Positions 36,210 through 49,639 of a stretch of 54,476 nt of DNA are shown here, piece after piece. Position 1 is the first letter of the stretch; every line of letters begins with the position of its first letter. Made by a program: the position numbers and the translations under genes. This DNA comes from Halalkalibacter nanhaiisediminis (GTDB lineage Bacteria; Bacillota; Bacilli; Bacillales; Bacillaceae_D): positions 250,259 to 304,734 of the forward strand of contig NZ_VLKZ01000006.1 of assembly GCF_007830185.1 (NCBI RefSeq). The letters run 5' to 3'. A model generated the notes under the pieces. It searched no databases. It was not told the origin of the DNA and saw nothing but the letters and a program-made list of their open reading frames with translations.

Positions 36210-37944
36210 GCATAATAGCAGGAAAGAGTACCGTTTTCTTTTTCACATCGTAAATCCCGCGTTGTGTAACTCTAATGTACGGCAAATGTGTAGATGAAAA
36301 GAAAAGCAAACTATAAATCGGATCTTCATGCTTATAACCACGATCGCGTAGAAGCTTAACGAATTTTTTTTCATCTTTCATAATTTCTTGCATTGGCTTA
36401 GCAGACAGTATTCCAAACAATTGTAACGGTATACTGCCAATTACTTCACCATCTTCGACCAGCGTCATTCCTCCGCCTTGTTCCTTCAATGCTCGAAAAG
36501 CAGCAACCATATCAGCAACGCTTTTTCCAATTAAAATAATGTCACCTGTATTTGAAAATGAACTCGCAAATCCAAAGACATGAGTAGCAAATCCTTTAAT
36601 CATCGTTGTAATAAGCCATTCACCATTTTTATCAATCATGGCAAAAAAGCTTTCTTCATGCTCTATGCTTAATATTCGATCTGTACATTCAATTGGAATT
36701 TGATACGGTTTTAAAATAACGGCATTAACCATTTCAATACCCATCGGCATTGAAAAATGCAAATCATTTTCTGTTAAATCCCAATTTGCTTCAAATGAAC
36801 CGATACCATACTCCTCCCAAGGGAATGGTTCATATTCTTCACATTGTTTTCCGTCACGAACAATCCACTTTCCTTTAGCTAAAACAGATGTCGGCGTCGG
36901 ATTTTCAACTGAATCAAGGATATTTAGATGAGCAATACGACCAGGTGCAATCATTCCAAGCTTGTGATCAAGTTGATAATATTTGGCGACATTGTAGCTT
37001 GCCATTGCGTAAGCATCAATCGGATCTAATCCACTTTCAATCGCAATACGAATCAATTTATCCATTAATCCATCTTCATAAAAAGATGGTGGTGATCCAT
37101 CTGTTGTCATTAAACATCTATCAAAATAATCAACACCAAGTTCCTGCATTTCCTTTAACAGCTTTGGTAAATCAGGACGGATCGACGAATGGCGTAAAGA
37201 CGTCATATACCCTAAATCTAGTCGTCTAACCGCTTCCTCCCCTGTCATCGATTCATGATCACATGTCACACCGAGAAGTGCCATCTGAGCGAGAGTCCGT
37301 TCAGATGCTCCTGGTAAATGACCTTCAATTGGCTTACGGAGTCTTGTGGTCTCCTGCATCCAGTGCAAAATGGAATCATCACCAGTTAGCACCTTCGGCC
37401 ATGAAGTAAGCTCCCCGCCTTGGACCACTAGAGGGTGTTCTAGCCATTCTTTCATTTTTGAATTAGAAAATAATTCTTCATCATTTAACTCAGTCTGAGC
37501 ATCATAACGGCACCACCAATACATGGAGGTTGGAAGCTCATCAAGAGCATCAATTAAAGTAAGCGCTTTCTTTTTGTCGAGATATAAAAAGAACGTCATG
37601 TTGTCATTTATAAGCGTTGTTGTTCCCCGACTTGCCGCATAATTCGCAAAGCTATGGGGATTATATAATTGAAACGGGTGAGCATGGTGCTCGATATAAC
37701 CTGGTACAACTCGTGATTGCGAACAATCAACGATTTCTGTATTTGTTAGTACAGGAGGCATCCCCTTACCTACGTAAACAATACGGTCCTCAGCAACCCA
37801 TATATTTGCTTTTAACCATTTTCGGCGAGCGTGATTCAAATAGGTTGCATCTTTGAGAACCAGTGAAGGAGCTCTTTCTCCTTGTACTACAGCTAGTTGC
37901 TGTCGTAATCTTTTTTTCGTCCAGCGATAAAGTCTCTCTGTCAT
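36205..37944 (-). CDS. yerA: Adenine deaminase-like amidohydrolase YerA
   Basis: The 579-residue amidohydrolase is of YerA type. Start 37944 follows GGTGATGATCAG. The metal-binding motif is VPGYIEHHAHPFQLYNPHSF. RGTTTLINDNMTFFLYL and the VTCDHESMTGEEAVRRLDLG segment follow, and MTTDGSPPSFYEDGLMDKLI holds the metal-binding Asp. Compared with AdeC the HVHIES motif is replaced by EHHAHP, so the substrate may differ. In Bacillus subtilis yerA has the same place after purD, and its product is a putative adenine deaminase. Directly upstream of yerB (48 bases). Confidence 0.85.
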   Translation of the reverse strand: MTERLYRWTKKRLRQQLAVVQGERAPSLVLKDATYLNHARRKWLKANIWVAEDRIVYVGKGMPPVLTNTEIVDCSQSRVVPGYIEHHAHPFQLYNPHSFANYAASRGTTTLINDNMTFFLYLDKKKALTLIDALDELPTSMYWWCRYDAQTELNDEELFSNSKMKEWLEHPLVVQGGELTSWPKVLTGDDSILHWMQETTRLRKPIEGHLPGASERTLAQMALLGVTCDHESMTGEEAVRRLDLGYMTSLRHSSIRPDLPKLLKEMQELGVDYFDRCLMTTDGSPPSFYEDGLMDKLIRIAIESGLDPIDAYAMASYNVAKYYQLDHKLGMIAPGRIAHLNILDSVENPTPTSVLAKGKWIVRDGKQCEEYEPFPWEEYGIGSFEANWDLTENDLHFSMPMGIEMVNAVILKPYQIPIECTDRILSIEHEESFFAMIDKNGEWLITTMIKGFATHVFGFASSFSNTGDIILIGKSVADMVAAFRALKEQGGGMTLVEDGEVIGSIPLQLFGILSAKPMQEIMKDEKKFVKLLRDRGYKHEDPIYSLLFFSSTHLPYIRVTQRGIYDVKKKTVLFPAIMR

Positions 37945-38078
37945 CTGATCATCACCCATTTCGTCAATTCCTATTTTTTCAATCGTACCACATTTTTATG
38001 GTTTAACTCATTAAAGATGTGAAATCTTTTAACAAATTTTATGTAACAATAGACTAAAAATTGGAGAGGTGTCTCTTT

Positions 38079-38339
38079 ATGGAACCAAATATTGGTCGTA
38101 TTAATGCCTTATGCCGAATTTCAATGGGCTTCACTATGCTCGCTTGGTCTACCGCTAAACTTTCCCGAAGATCGAGTGATATGTTGCCTTTAATAATGGC
38201 AATGTTAGGTGGGATGAAGGTTGCTGAGGGAATCACAAGTTTTTGTCCGCTTGTTTATTTTGCAGAACACAATATGAGGCATATGTGTGAGTGCGATAAC
38301 CATCATCATGAACATGAAGACCACACCAATCCATCATAG
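38079..38339 (+). CDS. DUF2892 small membrane protein with His-rich tail
   Basis: The 86-residue protein is one of very few plus-strand genes here. ATG 38079 follows GGAGAGGTGTCTCTTT. It has the DUF2892 core: MEPNIGRINALCRISMG, a first helix, and MLPLIMAMLGGMKVAEGITS as a second. The C-terminal tail is Cys/His-rich (CECDNHHHEHEDH), which could bind metal; such a tail is unusual for this family (as far as I know). It is convergent with the purine operon end. Function unknown. Confidence 0.82.
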   Translation: MEPNIGRINALCRISMGFTMLAWSTAKLSRRSSDMLPLIMAMLGGMKVAEGITSFCPLVYFAEHNMRHMCECDNHHHEHEDHTNPS

Positions 38340-38344
38340 AAGCA

Positions 38345-38392
38345 AAAAGAGCCTGCACACTGGGTTTCTCTACCAGGCGCGCAGACTCTTAT
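38345..38392 (-). terminator. Terminator of the purine operon
   Basis: On the minus strand AAGAGTCTGC and GCAGGCTCTT form the base of a long imperfect stem, closed near GGTAGAGAAACC and followed by TTTTT. It lies about 105 bases after purD, with the DUF2892 gene converging from the other side. Confidence 0.75.
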
Positions 38393-38400
38393 CCAAATAT

Positions 38401-39786
<1,386 letters not shown>

Positions 39787-39790
39787 TCAA

Positions 39791-41329
39791 TTAGTGCTTA
39801 AAGTGTCGAACTCCTGTCATGACCATGGCAATTCCGTACTTATCAGCCATTTCAATTGATTCTTCGTCACGAATCGATCCTCCAGGTTGGATAATAGCCG
39901 TCACACCAGCTTTTCCTGCAAGTTCAACTGTATCGCCCATTGGGAAGAAAGCATCAGAACCCATTACTGCTCCTTCAATTCTCTCACTTGCTTGCTTAAT
40001 GGCAATATCAGCTGAGCCAACGCGGTTCATTTGACCAGCACCAACACCAACAGTCATTTGACCATTTGTAAGCACGATCGCATTAGATTTCACATGCTTC
40101 ACGACTTTCCAAGCAAGCTTCAATGCTTCCCACTCAGCTTCTGTTGGTTCACGCTTTGTTGGAATCGAGATCTCTGCATCGTCAAAGCCTAAATGATCCT
40201 CATCTTGAACAAGAAGTCCACCATGAATAGAAGTTAACATCGCTTCAGGCTTCTCTTGTTTATCCAATGCAACTGTTAACAAACGAAGGTTTTTCTTAGC
40301 TGTTAACACATCAAGTGCTTCTTGTGTAAATGAAGGGGCAATAATGATTTCAAGGAAAATATCTTTCATTTTAAGAGCTGTTGCTTCGTCAATCTCACGG
40401 TTTGCCGCTACAATACCACCAAAGATTGAAACAGAGTCAGCTTCATAAGCACGTCCGTATGCTTCTTCGATTGTCACTCCTGTTCCAACTCCACACGGAT
40501 TCATATGCTTAACTGCCACAACTGCAGGCTCGTTAAATTCTTTTACGATTGCAAGCGCAGCATCTGCATCATGAATATTGTTGTAAGAAAGCTCTTTACC
40601 ATGTAATTGCGTCGCACTTGCAATCGAACTTTCATCAGCAAGTGGCTTCTTGTAAAATGTTGCTTTTTGGTGAGGGTTTTCACCATAGCGTAATCCTTGC
40701 TTACGCTCATACGTTACCGTTAAGCTTTCAGGTGATTCCTCGCCTACTGCATTTGTTAAATATTCAGCAATCAACGCATCATAAGCAGCTGTATGGCGGA
40801 ATACCTTTGCTGCCAGACGACGCTTTGTTTCTTTTGTAACATCTTGGTTTGATTTAAGCTCATTTAGGACAACCTCATAATCAGCTGGATCAACAACTAC
40901 TATAACATCGTTATGATTTTTTGCAGCCGAGCGTAGCATACTTGGACCACCGATATCAATATTTTCAATTGCATCTTCAAACTTACAATCAGGCTTTGTA
41001 ATCGTTTCTTTAAATGGATAAAGATTCACGACAACAAGGTCAATTGGGGCAATTTGATGCTCAGCGACTTGCTTTTGATGTTCTTCTTTATCTCTCATTG
41101 CTAGCAATCCACCATGAATATTCGGATGAAGTGTTTTTACACGACCATCTAAAATTTCTGGGAAGCCCGTCACTTCTGAAATTCCGATGACAGGAACATT
41201 TGCTTCCTCAAGCGAACGTTTTGTCCCTCCTGTTGAAATCACTTCAAAACCTTGTTCGACAAGAGCTTTAACGAATTCAATAATGCCCGTTTTGTCCGAT
41301 ACACTTACTAATGCTCGTCTCTTACTCAT
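39791..41329 (-). CDS. purH: Bifunctional AICAR formyltransferase / IMP cyclohydrolase
   Basis: Last two steps to IMP: formyl transfer to AICAR using 10-formyl-tetrahydrofolate, then ring closure. The protein has 512 residues. The N-terminal cyclohydrolase (MGS-like) domain has [34 protein letters not shown] and [19 protein letters not shown]. The C-terminal transformylase has [14 protein letters not shown] with the catalytic Lys-His. Start 41329 follows AGGTTGGATTAGAGA. Between purN (16-base gap) and purD. Confidence 0.97.
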   Translation of the reverse strand: MSKRRALVSVSDKTGIIEFVKALVEQGFEVISTGGTKRSLEEANVPVIGISEVTGFPEILDGRVKTLHPNIHGGLLAMRDKEEHQKQVAEHQIAPIDLVVVNLYPFKETITKPDCKFEDAIENIDIGGPSMLRSAAKNHNDVIVVVDPADYEVVLNELKSNQDVTKETKRRLAAKVFRHTAAYDALIAEYLTNAVGEESPESLTVTYERKQGLRYGENPHQKATFYKKPLADESSIASATQLHGKELSYNNIHDADAALAIVKEFNEPAVVAVKHMNPCGVGTGVTIEEAYGRAYEADSVSIFGGIVAANREIDEATALKMKDIFLEIIIAPSFTQEALDVLTAKKNLRLLTVALDKQEKPEAMLTSIHGGLLVQDEDHLGFDDAEISIPTKREPTEAEWEALKLAWKVVKHVKSNAIVLTNGQMTVGVGAGQMNRVGSADIAIKQASERIEGAVMGSDAFFPMGDTVELAGKAGVTAIIQPGGSIRDEESIEMADKYGIAMVMTGVRHFKH

Positions 41330-41345
41330 TCTCTAATCCAACCTT

Positions 41346-41918
41346 TCATTCTGTTGATTCTGCTATGATTGATTGCAAAGTGCGAGGATACAATTGATGT
41401 TCAACTTTTTGCACTTTTGCCTGTAATGTCTCGATTGTATCAGTTGATTCGATTCTAACTGGCTCTTGAGCAATGATCAATCCCGTATCCATACCAGCAT
41501 CGACATAATGAATCGTCACACCCGTTATTTTCACTTTTGCATCAATGGCTTGTCCGATCGCGTCAAGCCCTGGATAAGACGGTAATAAGGATGGATGAAT
41601 ATTGACAATCCGTCCCTCATACGCTTCAAGTAACGTTTTTCCAACTAAACGCATATAACCTGCCAACACAACAAAAGAGACTTCATTTGCCCTAAGTTGG
41701 TCAACAATTTCTTGTTCATAGGAAGCCTTATTTTGATAGTTTTTTGGGTCTAATGCCTTTACAGGAACACGATACTTATCCGCCCGCTCAATGACCTTTG
41801 CCTTTGGCTTATCAGTAACGATCAGGACAACCTCTGCATCAAGTTGTCCTGTTTTCGTTGCTTCTATAATTGCTTCAGCATTCGTTCCACTACCTGAAGC
41901 AAAAATGGCAATCTTCAT
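41346..41918 (-). CDS. purN: Phosphoribosylglycinamide formyltransferase (folate-dependent)
   Basis: Adds the formyl group from 10-formyl-tetrahydrofolate to GAR. The protein has 190 residues. Motifs are FASGSGTNAEAIIEAT, the catalytic Asn-His-Asp region in IVNIHPSLLPSYPGLDAIGQ and YVDAGMDTGLIIAQEPV. The start overlaps the purM stop (TAATG), so it is coupled. Confidence 0.96.
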   Translation of the reverse strand: MKIAIFASGSGTNAEAIIEATKTGQLDAEVVLIVTDKPKAKVIERADKYRVPVKALDPKNYQNKASYEQEIVDQLRANEVSFVVLAGYMRLVGKTLLEAYEGRIVNIHPSLLPSYPGLDAIGQAIDAKVKITGVTIHYVDAGMDTGLIIAQEPVRIESTDTIETLQAKVQKVEHQLYPRTLQSIIAESTE

Positions 41919-42952
41919 TACTCAATACCCTCAATTGTTACGCCGCTACCAGGCTGTACACGTCCAATCACATGAGCAGATTCCCCGTGTGATTCAAGGA
42001 GTCGAATGACATCCTCATGACCTTTTTCAGGCACAACAACGACCATTCCGATTCCCATATTAAACGTTGAGAATAACTCTTTATCTGTTAGTTTTCCGTA
42101 TTTTTGCAAAAGTGAAAAGATCGGTGGAATCGGCCAAGATCCGTTTTCAACCTCAACTTGAACGCCTTCAGGCAGCATGCGCGGAATATTTTCATAAAAA
42201 CCTCCGCCAGTAATATGCGCCATTCCATGAACGTCATGATCTTTTAAACAAGCAAGTAATGATTTAACATAGATTTTTGTTGGTGTTAATAGCTCTTCAC
42301 CAAGTGTTTTTCCAAGCTCATCAATATGATCATTTAAAGAGAAATCATTATCATGAAGCAAAATTTTTCTTACGAGTGAAAAGCCATTACTGTGCAAACC
42401 GCTAGACGATAAACCAATAACAACATCACCAGCTTGAATCTTTTCCCCATTCACAAGCTGCTTTTTCTCAACAGCACCAACGGCAAAACCTGCTAAGTCG
42501 TACTCATCTTCACTGTACATCCCAGGCATTTCCGCCGTTTCGCCACCAACAAGAGCACAGCCTGCTTGCTCACAGCCATCTGCCACTCCTTTGACAATCG
42601 CTTCAAGTCGTTCTGGAACTGCTTTTCCACACGCAATGTAATCTAGAAAATAGAGAGGCTCTGCACCTTGGACAACAATATCATTGACACACATCGCTAC
42701 TGCATCAACACCAATTGTATCGTGACGGTCGAGCATAAACGCAAGCATTAGTTTTGTCCCAACACCATCTGTTCCAGAAACGAGTACTGGTTCTTTCAGA
42801 TTTAAAGAAGACAGATCGAACATACCACCAAATCCGCCGAGTCCACCCATTACACCCGCACGTTTTGTTCGGTTAACATGTTGCTTCATTCTCTCCACTG
42901 CTTCGTAGCCTGCTTCAAGACTAACCCCTGCTTGTTTATATGCTTCTGACAT
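41918..42952 (-). CDS. purM: Phosphoribosylformylglycinamidine cyclo-ligase (AIR synthetase)
   Basis: ATP-dependent ring closure of FGAM to AIR. The protein has 344 residues with [18 protein letters not shown], the ATP-binding [20 protein letters not shown] and [18 protein letters not shown]. Start 42952 follows AGAAGGGAGCAAGAAGA. PurM and PurL share a fold. It overlaps purN by one base. Confidence 0.97.
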   Translation of the reverse strand: MSEAYKQAGVSLEAGYEAVERMKQHVNRTKRAGVMGGLGGFGGMFDLSSLNLKEPVLVSGTDGVGTKLMLAFMLDRHDTIGVDAVAMCVNDIVVQGAEPLYFLDYIACGKAVPERLEAIVKGVADGCEQAGCALVGGETAEMPGMYSEDEYDLAGFAVGAVEKKQLVNGEKIQAGDVVIGLSSSGLHSNGFSLVRKILLHDNDFSLNDHIDELGKTLGEELLTPTKIYVKSLLACLKDHDVHGMAHITGGGFYENIPRMLPEGVQVEVENGSWPIPPIFSLLQKYGKLTDKELFSTFNMGIGMVVVVPEKGHEDVIRLLESHGESAHVIGRVQPGSGVTIEGIE

Positions 42953-42972
42953 TCTTCTTGCTCCCTTCTCCT

Positions 42973-44385
42973 CTATACCTTTGCATAAGGATGTAACGTA
43001 TCTGGATAAATTTCAGTCGGATAATTTCCTGTAAAACAAGCGAGACACTGACCACAATTCGGCTCATCAGCTGAACGGCCAATTCCTTTTGTCAGCCCGT
43101 CTACTGATAGAAAAGCAAGTGAATCTGCCCCCATCATTTCGCACATTTCTTCAATAGAATGATTAGCCGCAATGAGCTCCCCTGTCGTTGACGTATCGAT
43201 CCCGTAAAAACATGGATTTTTAATTGGCGGTGAACTAATACGAACATGAACTTCTTTTGCTCCTGCTTCACGCAGCATATTCACAATTCGTCTACTAGTC
43301 GTCCCACGAACAATCGAATCATCAATCATGACAACTCGTTTTCCTTCGACTACTTTACGCACAGCTGAGAGCTTCATTTTCACACCTTGCTCACGTAATT
43401 CTTGAGACGGTTGGATAAATGTCCGACCAACATAACGGTTTTTAATCATTCCAAGCTCATATGGAATCCCAGCTTGTTCAGCATAGCCAATAGCTGCTGA
43501 GATACTTGAATCAGGTACACCTGTGACAACATCTGCTTCAACAGGTGCCTCCATTGCCAGTTGCTTCCCTAAATTCTTTCTTGATGTATGAACGTTAAAC
43601 TCATCGATATTGCTGTCAGGACGTGCAAAATAAATATATTCCATGCTACAAATTGCTCTTGGCGCTTTTCCTGTAAAACGCTGTGAACGTAAACCATTAT
43701 CATCGATTGTAATAAGCTCTCCAGGTTCTACTTCACGCTCAAACGTCGCACCGATTAAATCAAAAGCACATGTCTCTGATGACACAACATACGCATCTCC
43801 CAGTCGACCAATGGAAAGTGGACGCAAACCGTTTGGATCAAGGGCAATGAACAGCTGATTTTCATTCATAACAGCAAAGGCATATGCTCCTTTAAGCATC
43901 GCTAAAGAACTATATAGTTGTTCTTCTAACGTTGAATAACCGCTACGCTTAATTAAATGAGCTAATACTTCTGTATCAGAAGTTGATTGAAAAATACTTC
44001 CTTGGCTTTCAAGCTGATGCTTCATGCTATTGGCATTAACAAGATTACCATTATGAGCAATCGCCAAGCTTCCTCTTTGTGAACGGAAGAGAAGAGGTTG
44101 CACATTGGCAAATCCTCCCCCTCCTGCAGTTGCATAACGGACATGTCCAATTGCTGCTTTTCCAGTTAAATTAGCAAAATCTTCAGGTTTAAACACATCG
44201 TTCACAAGACCGAGGCCTTTATGAACCTTTAGCTCTTCCCCGTCTGTTACGACAATGCCTGCTCCTTCTTGTCCGCGGTGCTGCAAGCTATGAAGACCAT
44301 AATACGTAAGAGATGCTGCGTCTTTATGTCCCCAAATCGCGAACACTCCACACTCTTCATTCAAGCCTTTTATTTCAGCAAACAT
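42973..44385 (-). CDS. purF: Amidophosphoribosyltransferase (glutamine PRPP)
   Basis: First committed step of purine synthesis: PRPP plus glutamine to phosphoribosylamine. It has 470 residues from ATG 44385, whose site AAAGGAG lies just inside the 44403 alternative, so the shorter start is right. A 10-residue propeptide precedes the catalytic Cys in [10 protein letters not shown]. Iron-sulfur Cys are in [21 protein letters not shown] and NCGQCLACF, as in the oxygen-sensitive Bacillus enzyme. The PRPP loop is [20 protein letters not shown]. Overlaps purL by 16 bases. Confidence 0.97.
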   Translation of the reverse strand: MFAEIKGLNEECGVFAIWGHKDAASLTYYGLHSLQHRGQEGAGIVVTDGEELKVHKGLGLVNDVFKPEDFANLTGKAAIGHVRYATAGGGGFANVQPLLFRSQRGSLAIAHNGNLVNANSMKHQLESQGSIFQSTSDTEVLAHLIKRSGYSTLEEQLYSSLAMLKGAYAFAVMNENQLFIALDPNGLRPLSIGRLGDAYVVSSETCAFDLIGATFEREVEPGELITIDDNGLRSQRFTGKAPRAICSMEYIYFARPDSNIDEFNVHTSRKNLGKQLAMEAPVEADVVTGVPDSSISAAIGYAEQAGIPYELGMIKNRYVGRTFIQPSQELREQGVKMKLSAVRKVVEGKRVVMIDDSIVRGTTSRRIVNMLREAGAKEVHVRISSPPIKNPCFYGIDTSTTGELIAANHSIEEMCEMMGADSLAFLSVDGLTKGIGRSADEPNCGQCLACFTGNYPTEIYPDTLHPYAKV

Positions 44386-46586
44386 GGAATGGCTCCTTTC
44401 CAAGCCGTTACGATTTCATCCTGTGTTACTTCAAGGATGAGGCGATTATCACCTTCGATTTTAAGTGTGCGTGAATCTGTCACTTCACCAATGCGAGTTG
44501 CGTCTGTCAATTGCTCGAACTGCTCAGCCTTCTCTTGAGGAACTGTTACAACAAAACGAGATTGTGACTCTGCAAATAATGCTGCCGTTGTCTCACCAGT
44601 AAGAGTAACCGTTGCGCCAACTTCTCCGTCAGTCATACATTCCGCTAAAGCAACGCTTAATCCACCCTCAGCTACATCATGTGCTGATGCTACAAGACCT
44701 GATTGAATCGCTTGTAAAAGCTGCTTTTGAAGTTTCTTTTCTACTTCTAAATCAAGAGAAGGAGACTTTCCTGAGATATCACCTTCAACAAGCTTTTGTA
44801 ATTCACTTCCGCCAAACTCTGGCTTCGTTTCTCCAAGAAGGTAAATCACATCGCCTGCTTGTTTGAATGATTGTGTTGTAATATGATCAATGTCTTCGAT
44901 CAAACCAACCATCCCAATAACTGGTGTTGGGTAGATTGCGACACCTGCTGTTTCGTTATAAAGAGATACGTTTCCTCCAATAACCGGTGTTTCAAGAACA
45001 CGACAAGCTTCACTCATACCATCAGTAGATTTCTCAAGCTGCCAGAAAATTTCAGGCTTATCTGGGCTTCCGTAATTCAAACCATCTGTAAGGCCAAGTG
45101 GTACACCCCCAGAGCAGACAACGTTACGCGCTGCTTCAGCAACAGCAATCTGTCCGCCAACTTCTGGGTCAAGATAGATATAACGTGAATTACAATCCGT
45201 TGTCATTGCAAGTGCTTTTCTTGTATCGCGAATACGAACAACAGCTGCATCTGAACCTGGCTCAACGACTGTATTTGTTTGTACCATGTAATCATATTGA
45301 TCATAAACCCATTCCTTGCTCGCAATTGTTGGCTGTGCAAGTAGTTTTAAAAGTGTTTCTTTATAATCATTCACAACTGGAGTCTTTTCTTCTTGCTTTT
45401 GGAACGCTTCATAATAAGCAGGAACACTTGATGGCTTATGGTATTCAGGAGCTTCTTCTGCAAGTGCATCAACTGGAAGATCCGCTACCACTTCACCTTT
45501 ATGAATCAAACGAAGGCGCTTATCATCTGTTACGTGACCGACCTCGGCAGATAATAATCCCCAACGATCAAAAATGTCTTTGATTTCTTGCTCACGACCC
45601 TTTTTCACAACGATCAGCATACGCTCTTGTGATTCAGAAAGCATCATTTCATATGGTGTCATTCCTTTTTCACGTTGTGGCACTAAGTCAAGGTTCATCT
45701 CAATCCCTGAACCAGCCTTACTTGCCATCTCAGCTGATGATGATGTTAAGCCTGCAGCACCCATATCTTGAATTCCTACAAGGGCATCATTTTGTATAAG
45801 CTCTAAGCATGCTTCAAGAAGAAGCTTCTCCATAAATGGATCCCCTACTTGAACTGCTGGACGCTTCTCATCAGAGTCTTCTCCAAGCTCTTCTGAAGCA
45901 AATGTCGCACCGTGAATTCCGTCACGACCAGTGCTTGCACCAACATACATAACTGTGTTGCCGACACCTTTTGCTTGGCCTTTTTGGATGTCTTTATGGT
46001 CAATTAAACCGACACACATGGCATTTACTAATGGATTTCCTTCATAGCAAGGATCAAATTGAATTTCTCCACCAACTGTTGGAACACCCATGCAGTTTCC
46101 GTATCCAGCAATACCAGCAACGACTTCTTCAAATAAGTAGCGAACGCGTGGTGATGCATCTAACTCACCGAAACGTAGGGAATTAAGCAACGAAATTGGA
46201 CGAGCTCCCATAGAAAAGACATCGCGCAAAATTCCACCTACACCAGTTGCAGCCCCTTGATAAGGTTCAATCGCAGAAGGGTGATTGTGACTCTCAACTT
46301 TAAACACAACCGCTTGCTCATCGCCAATGTCAATGATACCAGCCCCTTCACCAGGACCTTGAAGAACTCGTTCTCCTTTAGTTGGGAACTTTCTGAGTAG
46401 AACTTTAGAATTTTTGTAGCTACAATGCTCAGACCACATAACCGAAAATAATCCAGTTTCTGTGTAATTAGGTGTACGACCGATAATTTGCTCAACCATG
46501 GCAAATTCATCATCTGTTAACCCCATCTCGCGGTAAAGCTTTTCTTCCTTTACACGCTCTGCTGTTGGTTCAAGAAGTTGTGACAT
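44370..46586 (-). CDS. purL: Phosphoribosylformylglycinamidine synthase, large subunit
   Basis: ATP-dependent conversion of FGAR to FGAM, using ammonia from PurQ. The protein has 738 residues, the short Gram-positive form that works with PurS and PurQ. Motifs: [40 protein letters not shown] with the catalytic His, [15 protein letters not shown] and [15 protein letters not shown]. Start 46586 follows GGAGGGAATCTC. It overlaps purQ by 17 bases. Confidence 0.97.
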   Translation of the reverse strand: MSQLLEPTAERVKEEKLYREMGLTDDEFAMVEQIIGRTPNYTETGLFSVMWSEHCSYKNSKVLLRKFPTKGERVLQGPGEGAGIIDIGDEQAVVFKVESHNHPSAIEPYQGAATGVGGILRDVFSMGARPISLLNSLRFGELDASPRVRYLFEEVVAGIAGYGNCMGVPTVGGEIQFDPCYEGNPLVNAMCVGLIDHKDIQKGQAKGVGNTVMYVGASTGRDGIHGATFASEELGEDSDEKRPAVQVGDPFMEKLLLEACLELIQNDALVGIQDMGAAGLTSSSAEMASKAGSGIEMNLDLVPQREKGMTPYEMMLSESQERMLIVVKKGREQEIKDIFDRWGLLSAEVGHVTDDKRLRLIHKGEVVADLPVDALAEEAPEYHKPSSVPAYYEAFQKQEEKTPVVNDYKETLLKLLAQPTIASKEWVYDQYDYMVQTNTVVEPGSDAAVVRIRDTRKALAMTTDCNSRYIYLDPEVGGQIAVAEAARNVVCSGGVPLGLTDGLNYGSPDKPEIFWQLEKSTDGMSEACRVLETPVIGGNVSLYNETAGVAIYPTPVIGMVGLIEDIDHITTQSFKQAGDVIYLLGETKPEFGGSELQKLVEGDISGKSPSLDLEVEKKLQKQLLQAIQSGLVASAHDVAEGGLSVALAECMTDGEVGATVTLTGETTAALFAESQSRFVVTVPQEKAEQFEQLTDATRIGEVTDSRTLKIEGDNRLILEVTQDEIVTAWKGAIPCLLK

Positions 46587-47253
46587 GAGATTCCCTCCAA
46601 TTTCGTACTATCGATTGAAATAAGCTTAATCCATCATCGCTGCCAAGTAATGATTCCACAGCGCGCTCTGGGTGTGGCATCATACCAAGTACATTCCCTT
46701 GCTCATTTTTAATTCCAGCAATATTTGCCTTTGAACCATTAATGTTTTCTTTATAACGGAAGACTACTTGATTATTAATCTCTAGTTGTGCTAATGTTTC
46801 CGCATCACACTCATAGTTCCCTTCACCATGTGCAACAGGGATTGTGATCTCTTGACCTTTTTCATAGCCAGTTGTAAACATTGTGTCATTGTTTTCAACG
46901 ATTAGTGTAGTTGGGCGACAAATGAACTTCAACCCATCATTTCTTTTCATTGCGCCAGGAAGTAGACCTAGCTCAAGCAACATTTGAAATCCATTACATA
47001 CGCCGAGAACAGGCTTACCAGCTTCGGCAAATTGTCTTACAGCAGTCATAATTGGAGCAAAACCTGCGATTGCGCCTGAACGTAAGTAATCGCCGTAAGA
47101 GAATCCTCCAGGTAAGAGCACCCCATCAAAGCCTTCAAGCGATGTTTCGTCGTAACGAACGTAAGTGACTTCTTCTTTCAATGCGTCCTTAATGGCATGA
47201 AACATATCCGCATCACAGTTAGAACCAGGAAAGACGATCACCGCAAATTTCAT
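46570..47253 (-). CDS. purQ: Phosphoribosylformylglycinamidine synthase, glutaminase subunit
   Basis: Glutaminase subunit of FGAM synthase. The protein has 227 residues, class I glutamine amidotransferase fold. The nucleophile Cys is in [20 protein letters not shown], with His-Glu in [15 protein letters not shown]. Start 47253 overlaps the purS stop by 4 bases (ATGA). Forms the PurLQS complex. Confidence 0.96.
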   Translation of the reverse strand: MKFAVIVFPGSNCDADMFHAIKDALKEEVTYVRYDETSLEGFDGVLLPGGFSYGDYLRSGAIAGFAPIMTAVRQFAEAGKPVLGVCNGFQMLLELGLLPGAMKRNDGLKFICRPTTLIVENNDTMFTTGYEKGQEITIPVAHGEGNYECDAETLAQLEINNQVVFRYKENINGSKANIAGIKNEQGNVLGMMPHPERAVESLLGSDDGLSLFQSIVRNWRESHVTTS

Positions 47254-47501
47254 GATGAGACTACCTCCTCAATTTCATAGCGATAATCTTCAATAACTGT
47301 GTTAGCTAAAAGCTTAGAGCACATTTCATCAACACGCTTATCAAGATCATCTGTTTTTTCCAGTATTAATTCCATATATTTACCGATACGAACTTCTTCT
47401 ACTTCGTTGTAATTCATTGTGTGTAATGCACGCTTTACTGCGCCACCTTGTGGATCTAGAACACTTTCTCTTAACGTTACATAAACCTTTACTTTGACCA
47501 T
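47250..47501 (-). CDS. purS: Phosphoribosylformylglycinamidine synthase subunit PurS
   Basis: Small dimeric subunit of 83 residues that bridges PurL and PurQ. It has [20 protein letters not shown] at the N-terminus and [17 protein letters not shown]. The start (47501) overlaps the purC stop by 13 bases. Confidence 0.95.
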   Translation of the reverse strand: MVKVKVYVTLRESVLDPQGGAVKRALHTMNYNEVEEVRIGKYMELILEKTDDLDKRVDEMCSKLLANTVIEDYRYEIEEVVSS

Positions 47502-48211
47502 GATGATCCCCCTAAACGTGATAGAATTTCTTGATACCCTTCTTGCAAACTTCCTAAATTGCGTCTGAAAATATCTTTATCAAAACGTTGATTCGTTTCT
47601 TTATCCCATAAACGGCATGTATCAGGTGAAATTTCATCAGCAAGCAAAATGTCTCCTGAGCTCGTGCGACCAAACTCTAATTTGAAATCGACAAGACGAA
47701 CATTCAATTCATCAAATAACGTAATTAAATGTTTATTTACTTCTAACGCTTTTTCTCTTAAAACGTTTAAATCTTCACTTGAAGCAACTTGTAAAATAGC
47801 GATATGATCTTCAGTTACAAGTGGATCTCCAAGATCATCATCTTTATAGTAAAATTCAACAATCGGTGACTCGAGTTGCGTTCCTTCTTCCATACCAAGA
47901 CGATTTGCTAGGCTCCCTGCTACAACATTACGGGCAACAACCTCAAGTGGAATGATCTCTACTTTTTTAACAAGCTGTTCTGTCTCAGATAACTTTTTAA
48001 CAAAGTGACTTTCAATTCCGTTCTCTTGTAAGTAAGTGAAAATCAATGATGAAATTTCATTATTAAGTCGTGATTTCCCTGCTAATGTTTCTTTCTTCTC
48101 ACCATTAAAAGCAGTAGCGTCATCCTTGTAACTTACCCACAATTCATCTTCTTTGCTTGTTTGATAGATTTGTTTCGCTTTTCCTTCATAGAGCAAGGCA
48201 CCTTTTTCCAT
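47489..48211 (-). CDS. purC: SAICAR synthase
   Basis: Joins aspartate to CAIR with ATP to give SAICAR. The protein has 240 residues. Motifs are [60 protein letters not shown] and [14 protein letters not shown]. Start 48211 follows GGAGGGTCAAAG. It lies 72 bases after purB. Confidence 0.97.
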   Translation of the reverse strand: MEKGALLYEGKAKQIYQTSKEDELWVSYKDDATAFNGEKKETLAGKSRLNNEISSLIFTYLQENGIESHFVKKLSETEQLVKKVEIIPLEVVARNVVAGSLANRLGMEEGTQLESPIVEFYYKDDDLGDPLVTEDHIAILQVASSEDLNVLREKALEVNKHLITLFDELNVRLVDFKLEFGRTSSGDILLADEISPDTCRLWDKETNQRFDKDIFRRNLGSLQEGYQEILSRLGGSSWSK

Positions 48212-48283
48212 CTTTGACCCTCCAAGTCCTGAATATTGGAACTACTTAGTATATAGGGAGGGATAAGCCCTCCGCTTTTCCGA

Positions 48284-49585
48284 TTATTTTTCTGTTAACC
48301 CCACACGCGTGAAAATTGTATCAACATGCTTCAGGTGGTGCTCATAATTAAAGCATTCTTCAATTTCTTCAGGTGAAAGCATGCTTGTAATACGCTCTTC
48401 CGCTTCAACTAGCTCACGGAATTGAACACCCTTGTCCCATGCTTCCATCGCCTTTGGTTGAACAAGGTCATAAGCTTCCTCACGAACCATACCTTTATCA
48501 ATAAGTGATAACAGCACACGTTGAGAATAAATAAGCCCATAAGTACGCGTCATATTACGCTTCATGTTTTCAGGGAACACAGTAAGATTTTTAATAATAT
48601 TTCCAAAACGATTTAACATGTAGTTAAGTGCAATCGTTGCATCTGGCAGAATGACACGCTCTGCAGATGAATGCGAAATATCTCTTTCATGCCAAAGCGG
48701 AACATTCTCATAAGCAGTTAACATATAGCCACGAATGACACGAGCAAGACCTGTCATGTTTTCTGAACCAATTGGATTACGCTTATGAGGCATTGCAGAA
48801 GACCCTTTTTGACCTTTTGCGAAAAATTCCTCAACTTCACGCGTCTCACTTTTTTGCAAGCCTCGAACTTCTACAGCAAACTTCTCAATTGATGTTGCCA
48901 CAAGTGCCAATGCAGACATGTAATCAGCATGACGATCACGTTGCAATGTTTGTGTTGAGATTGGCGCTGCATTAAGACCAAGCTTTTCACACACGATTTG
49001 TTCAACAGCTGGGTCAATATTTGCATACGTTCCAACTGCTCCAGAAAGCTTCCCGAAACGAACACCTTCAGCAGCGAGCTTAAAACGCTCTAGGTTACGC
49101 TTCATTTCTTCGTGCCATAATGCAAGTTTCAAACCAAACGTAGTTGGTTCAGCATGAACACCATGTGTACGCCCCATCATCACGGTATATTTATGTTCAA
49201 TTGCTTTATCTTTTAAAATGTCAATAAAACGCTCGATATCTGCTAGTAATATATCATTTGCTTGCTTTAATAAATAAGATAAGGCTGTATCAACCACATC
49301 CGTTGACGTTAATCCGTAATGCACCCACTTACGCTCTTCACCAAGCGTTTCAGATACTGCACGAGTAAAAGCGACAACATCATGACGTGTCTCTTCTTCA
49401 ATTTCGTGAATACGTGCTACATCAAAGCTAGCGTTTTGACGAATTTTCTCAACGTCTTCCTTTGGAATTTCTCCAAGCTCTGCCCATGCTTCACAAGCAA
49501 CAATTTCTACTTCAAGCCACGCTTGAAATCTGTTTTGTTCTGTCCAAATTGCACCCATTTCAGGGCGAGTGTAACGTTCGATCAT
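48284..49585 (-). CDS. purB: Adenylosuccinate lyase
   Basis: Removes fumarate from SAICAR and from adenylosuccinate, so it acts twice in the pathway. The protein has 433 residues. The catalytic His is in [19 protein letters not shown], and the flexible signature loop is [20 protein letters not shown]. Start 49585 follows GCGGAGGCTGGTATC. It lies 54 bases after purK. Confidence 0.97.
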   Translation of the reverse strand: MIERYTRPEMGAIWTEQNRFQAWLEVEIVACEAWAELGEIPKEDVEKIRQNASFDVARIHEIEEETRHDVVAFTRAVSETLGEERKWVHYGLTSTDVVDTALSYLLKQANDILLADIERFIDILKDKAIEHKYTVMMGRTHGVHAEPTTFGLKLALWHEEMKRNLERFKLAAEGVRFGKLSGAVGTYANIDPAVEQIVCEKLGLNAAPISTQTLQRDRHADYMSALALVATSIEKFAVEVRGLQKSETREVEEFFAKGQKGSSAMPHKRNPIGSENMTGLARVIRGYMLTAYENVPLWHERDISHSSAERVILPDATIALNYMLNRFGNIIKNLTVFPENMKRNMTRTYGLIYSQRVLLSLIDKGMVREEAYDLVQPKAMEAWDKGVQFRELVEAEERITSMLSPEEIEECFNYEHHLKHVDTIFTRVGLTEK

Positions 49586-49639
49586 GATACCAGCCTCCGC
49601 TATATTTAAATGTTAAAAACCTTATTTATTCTAGCACAA

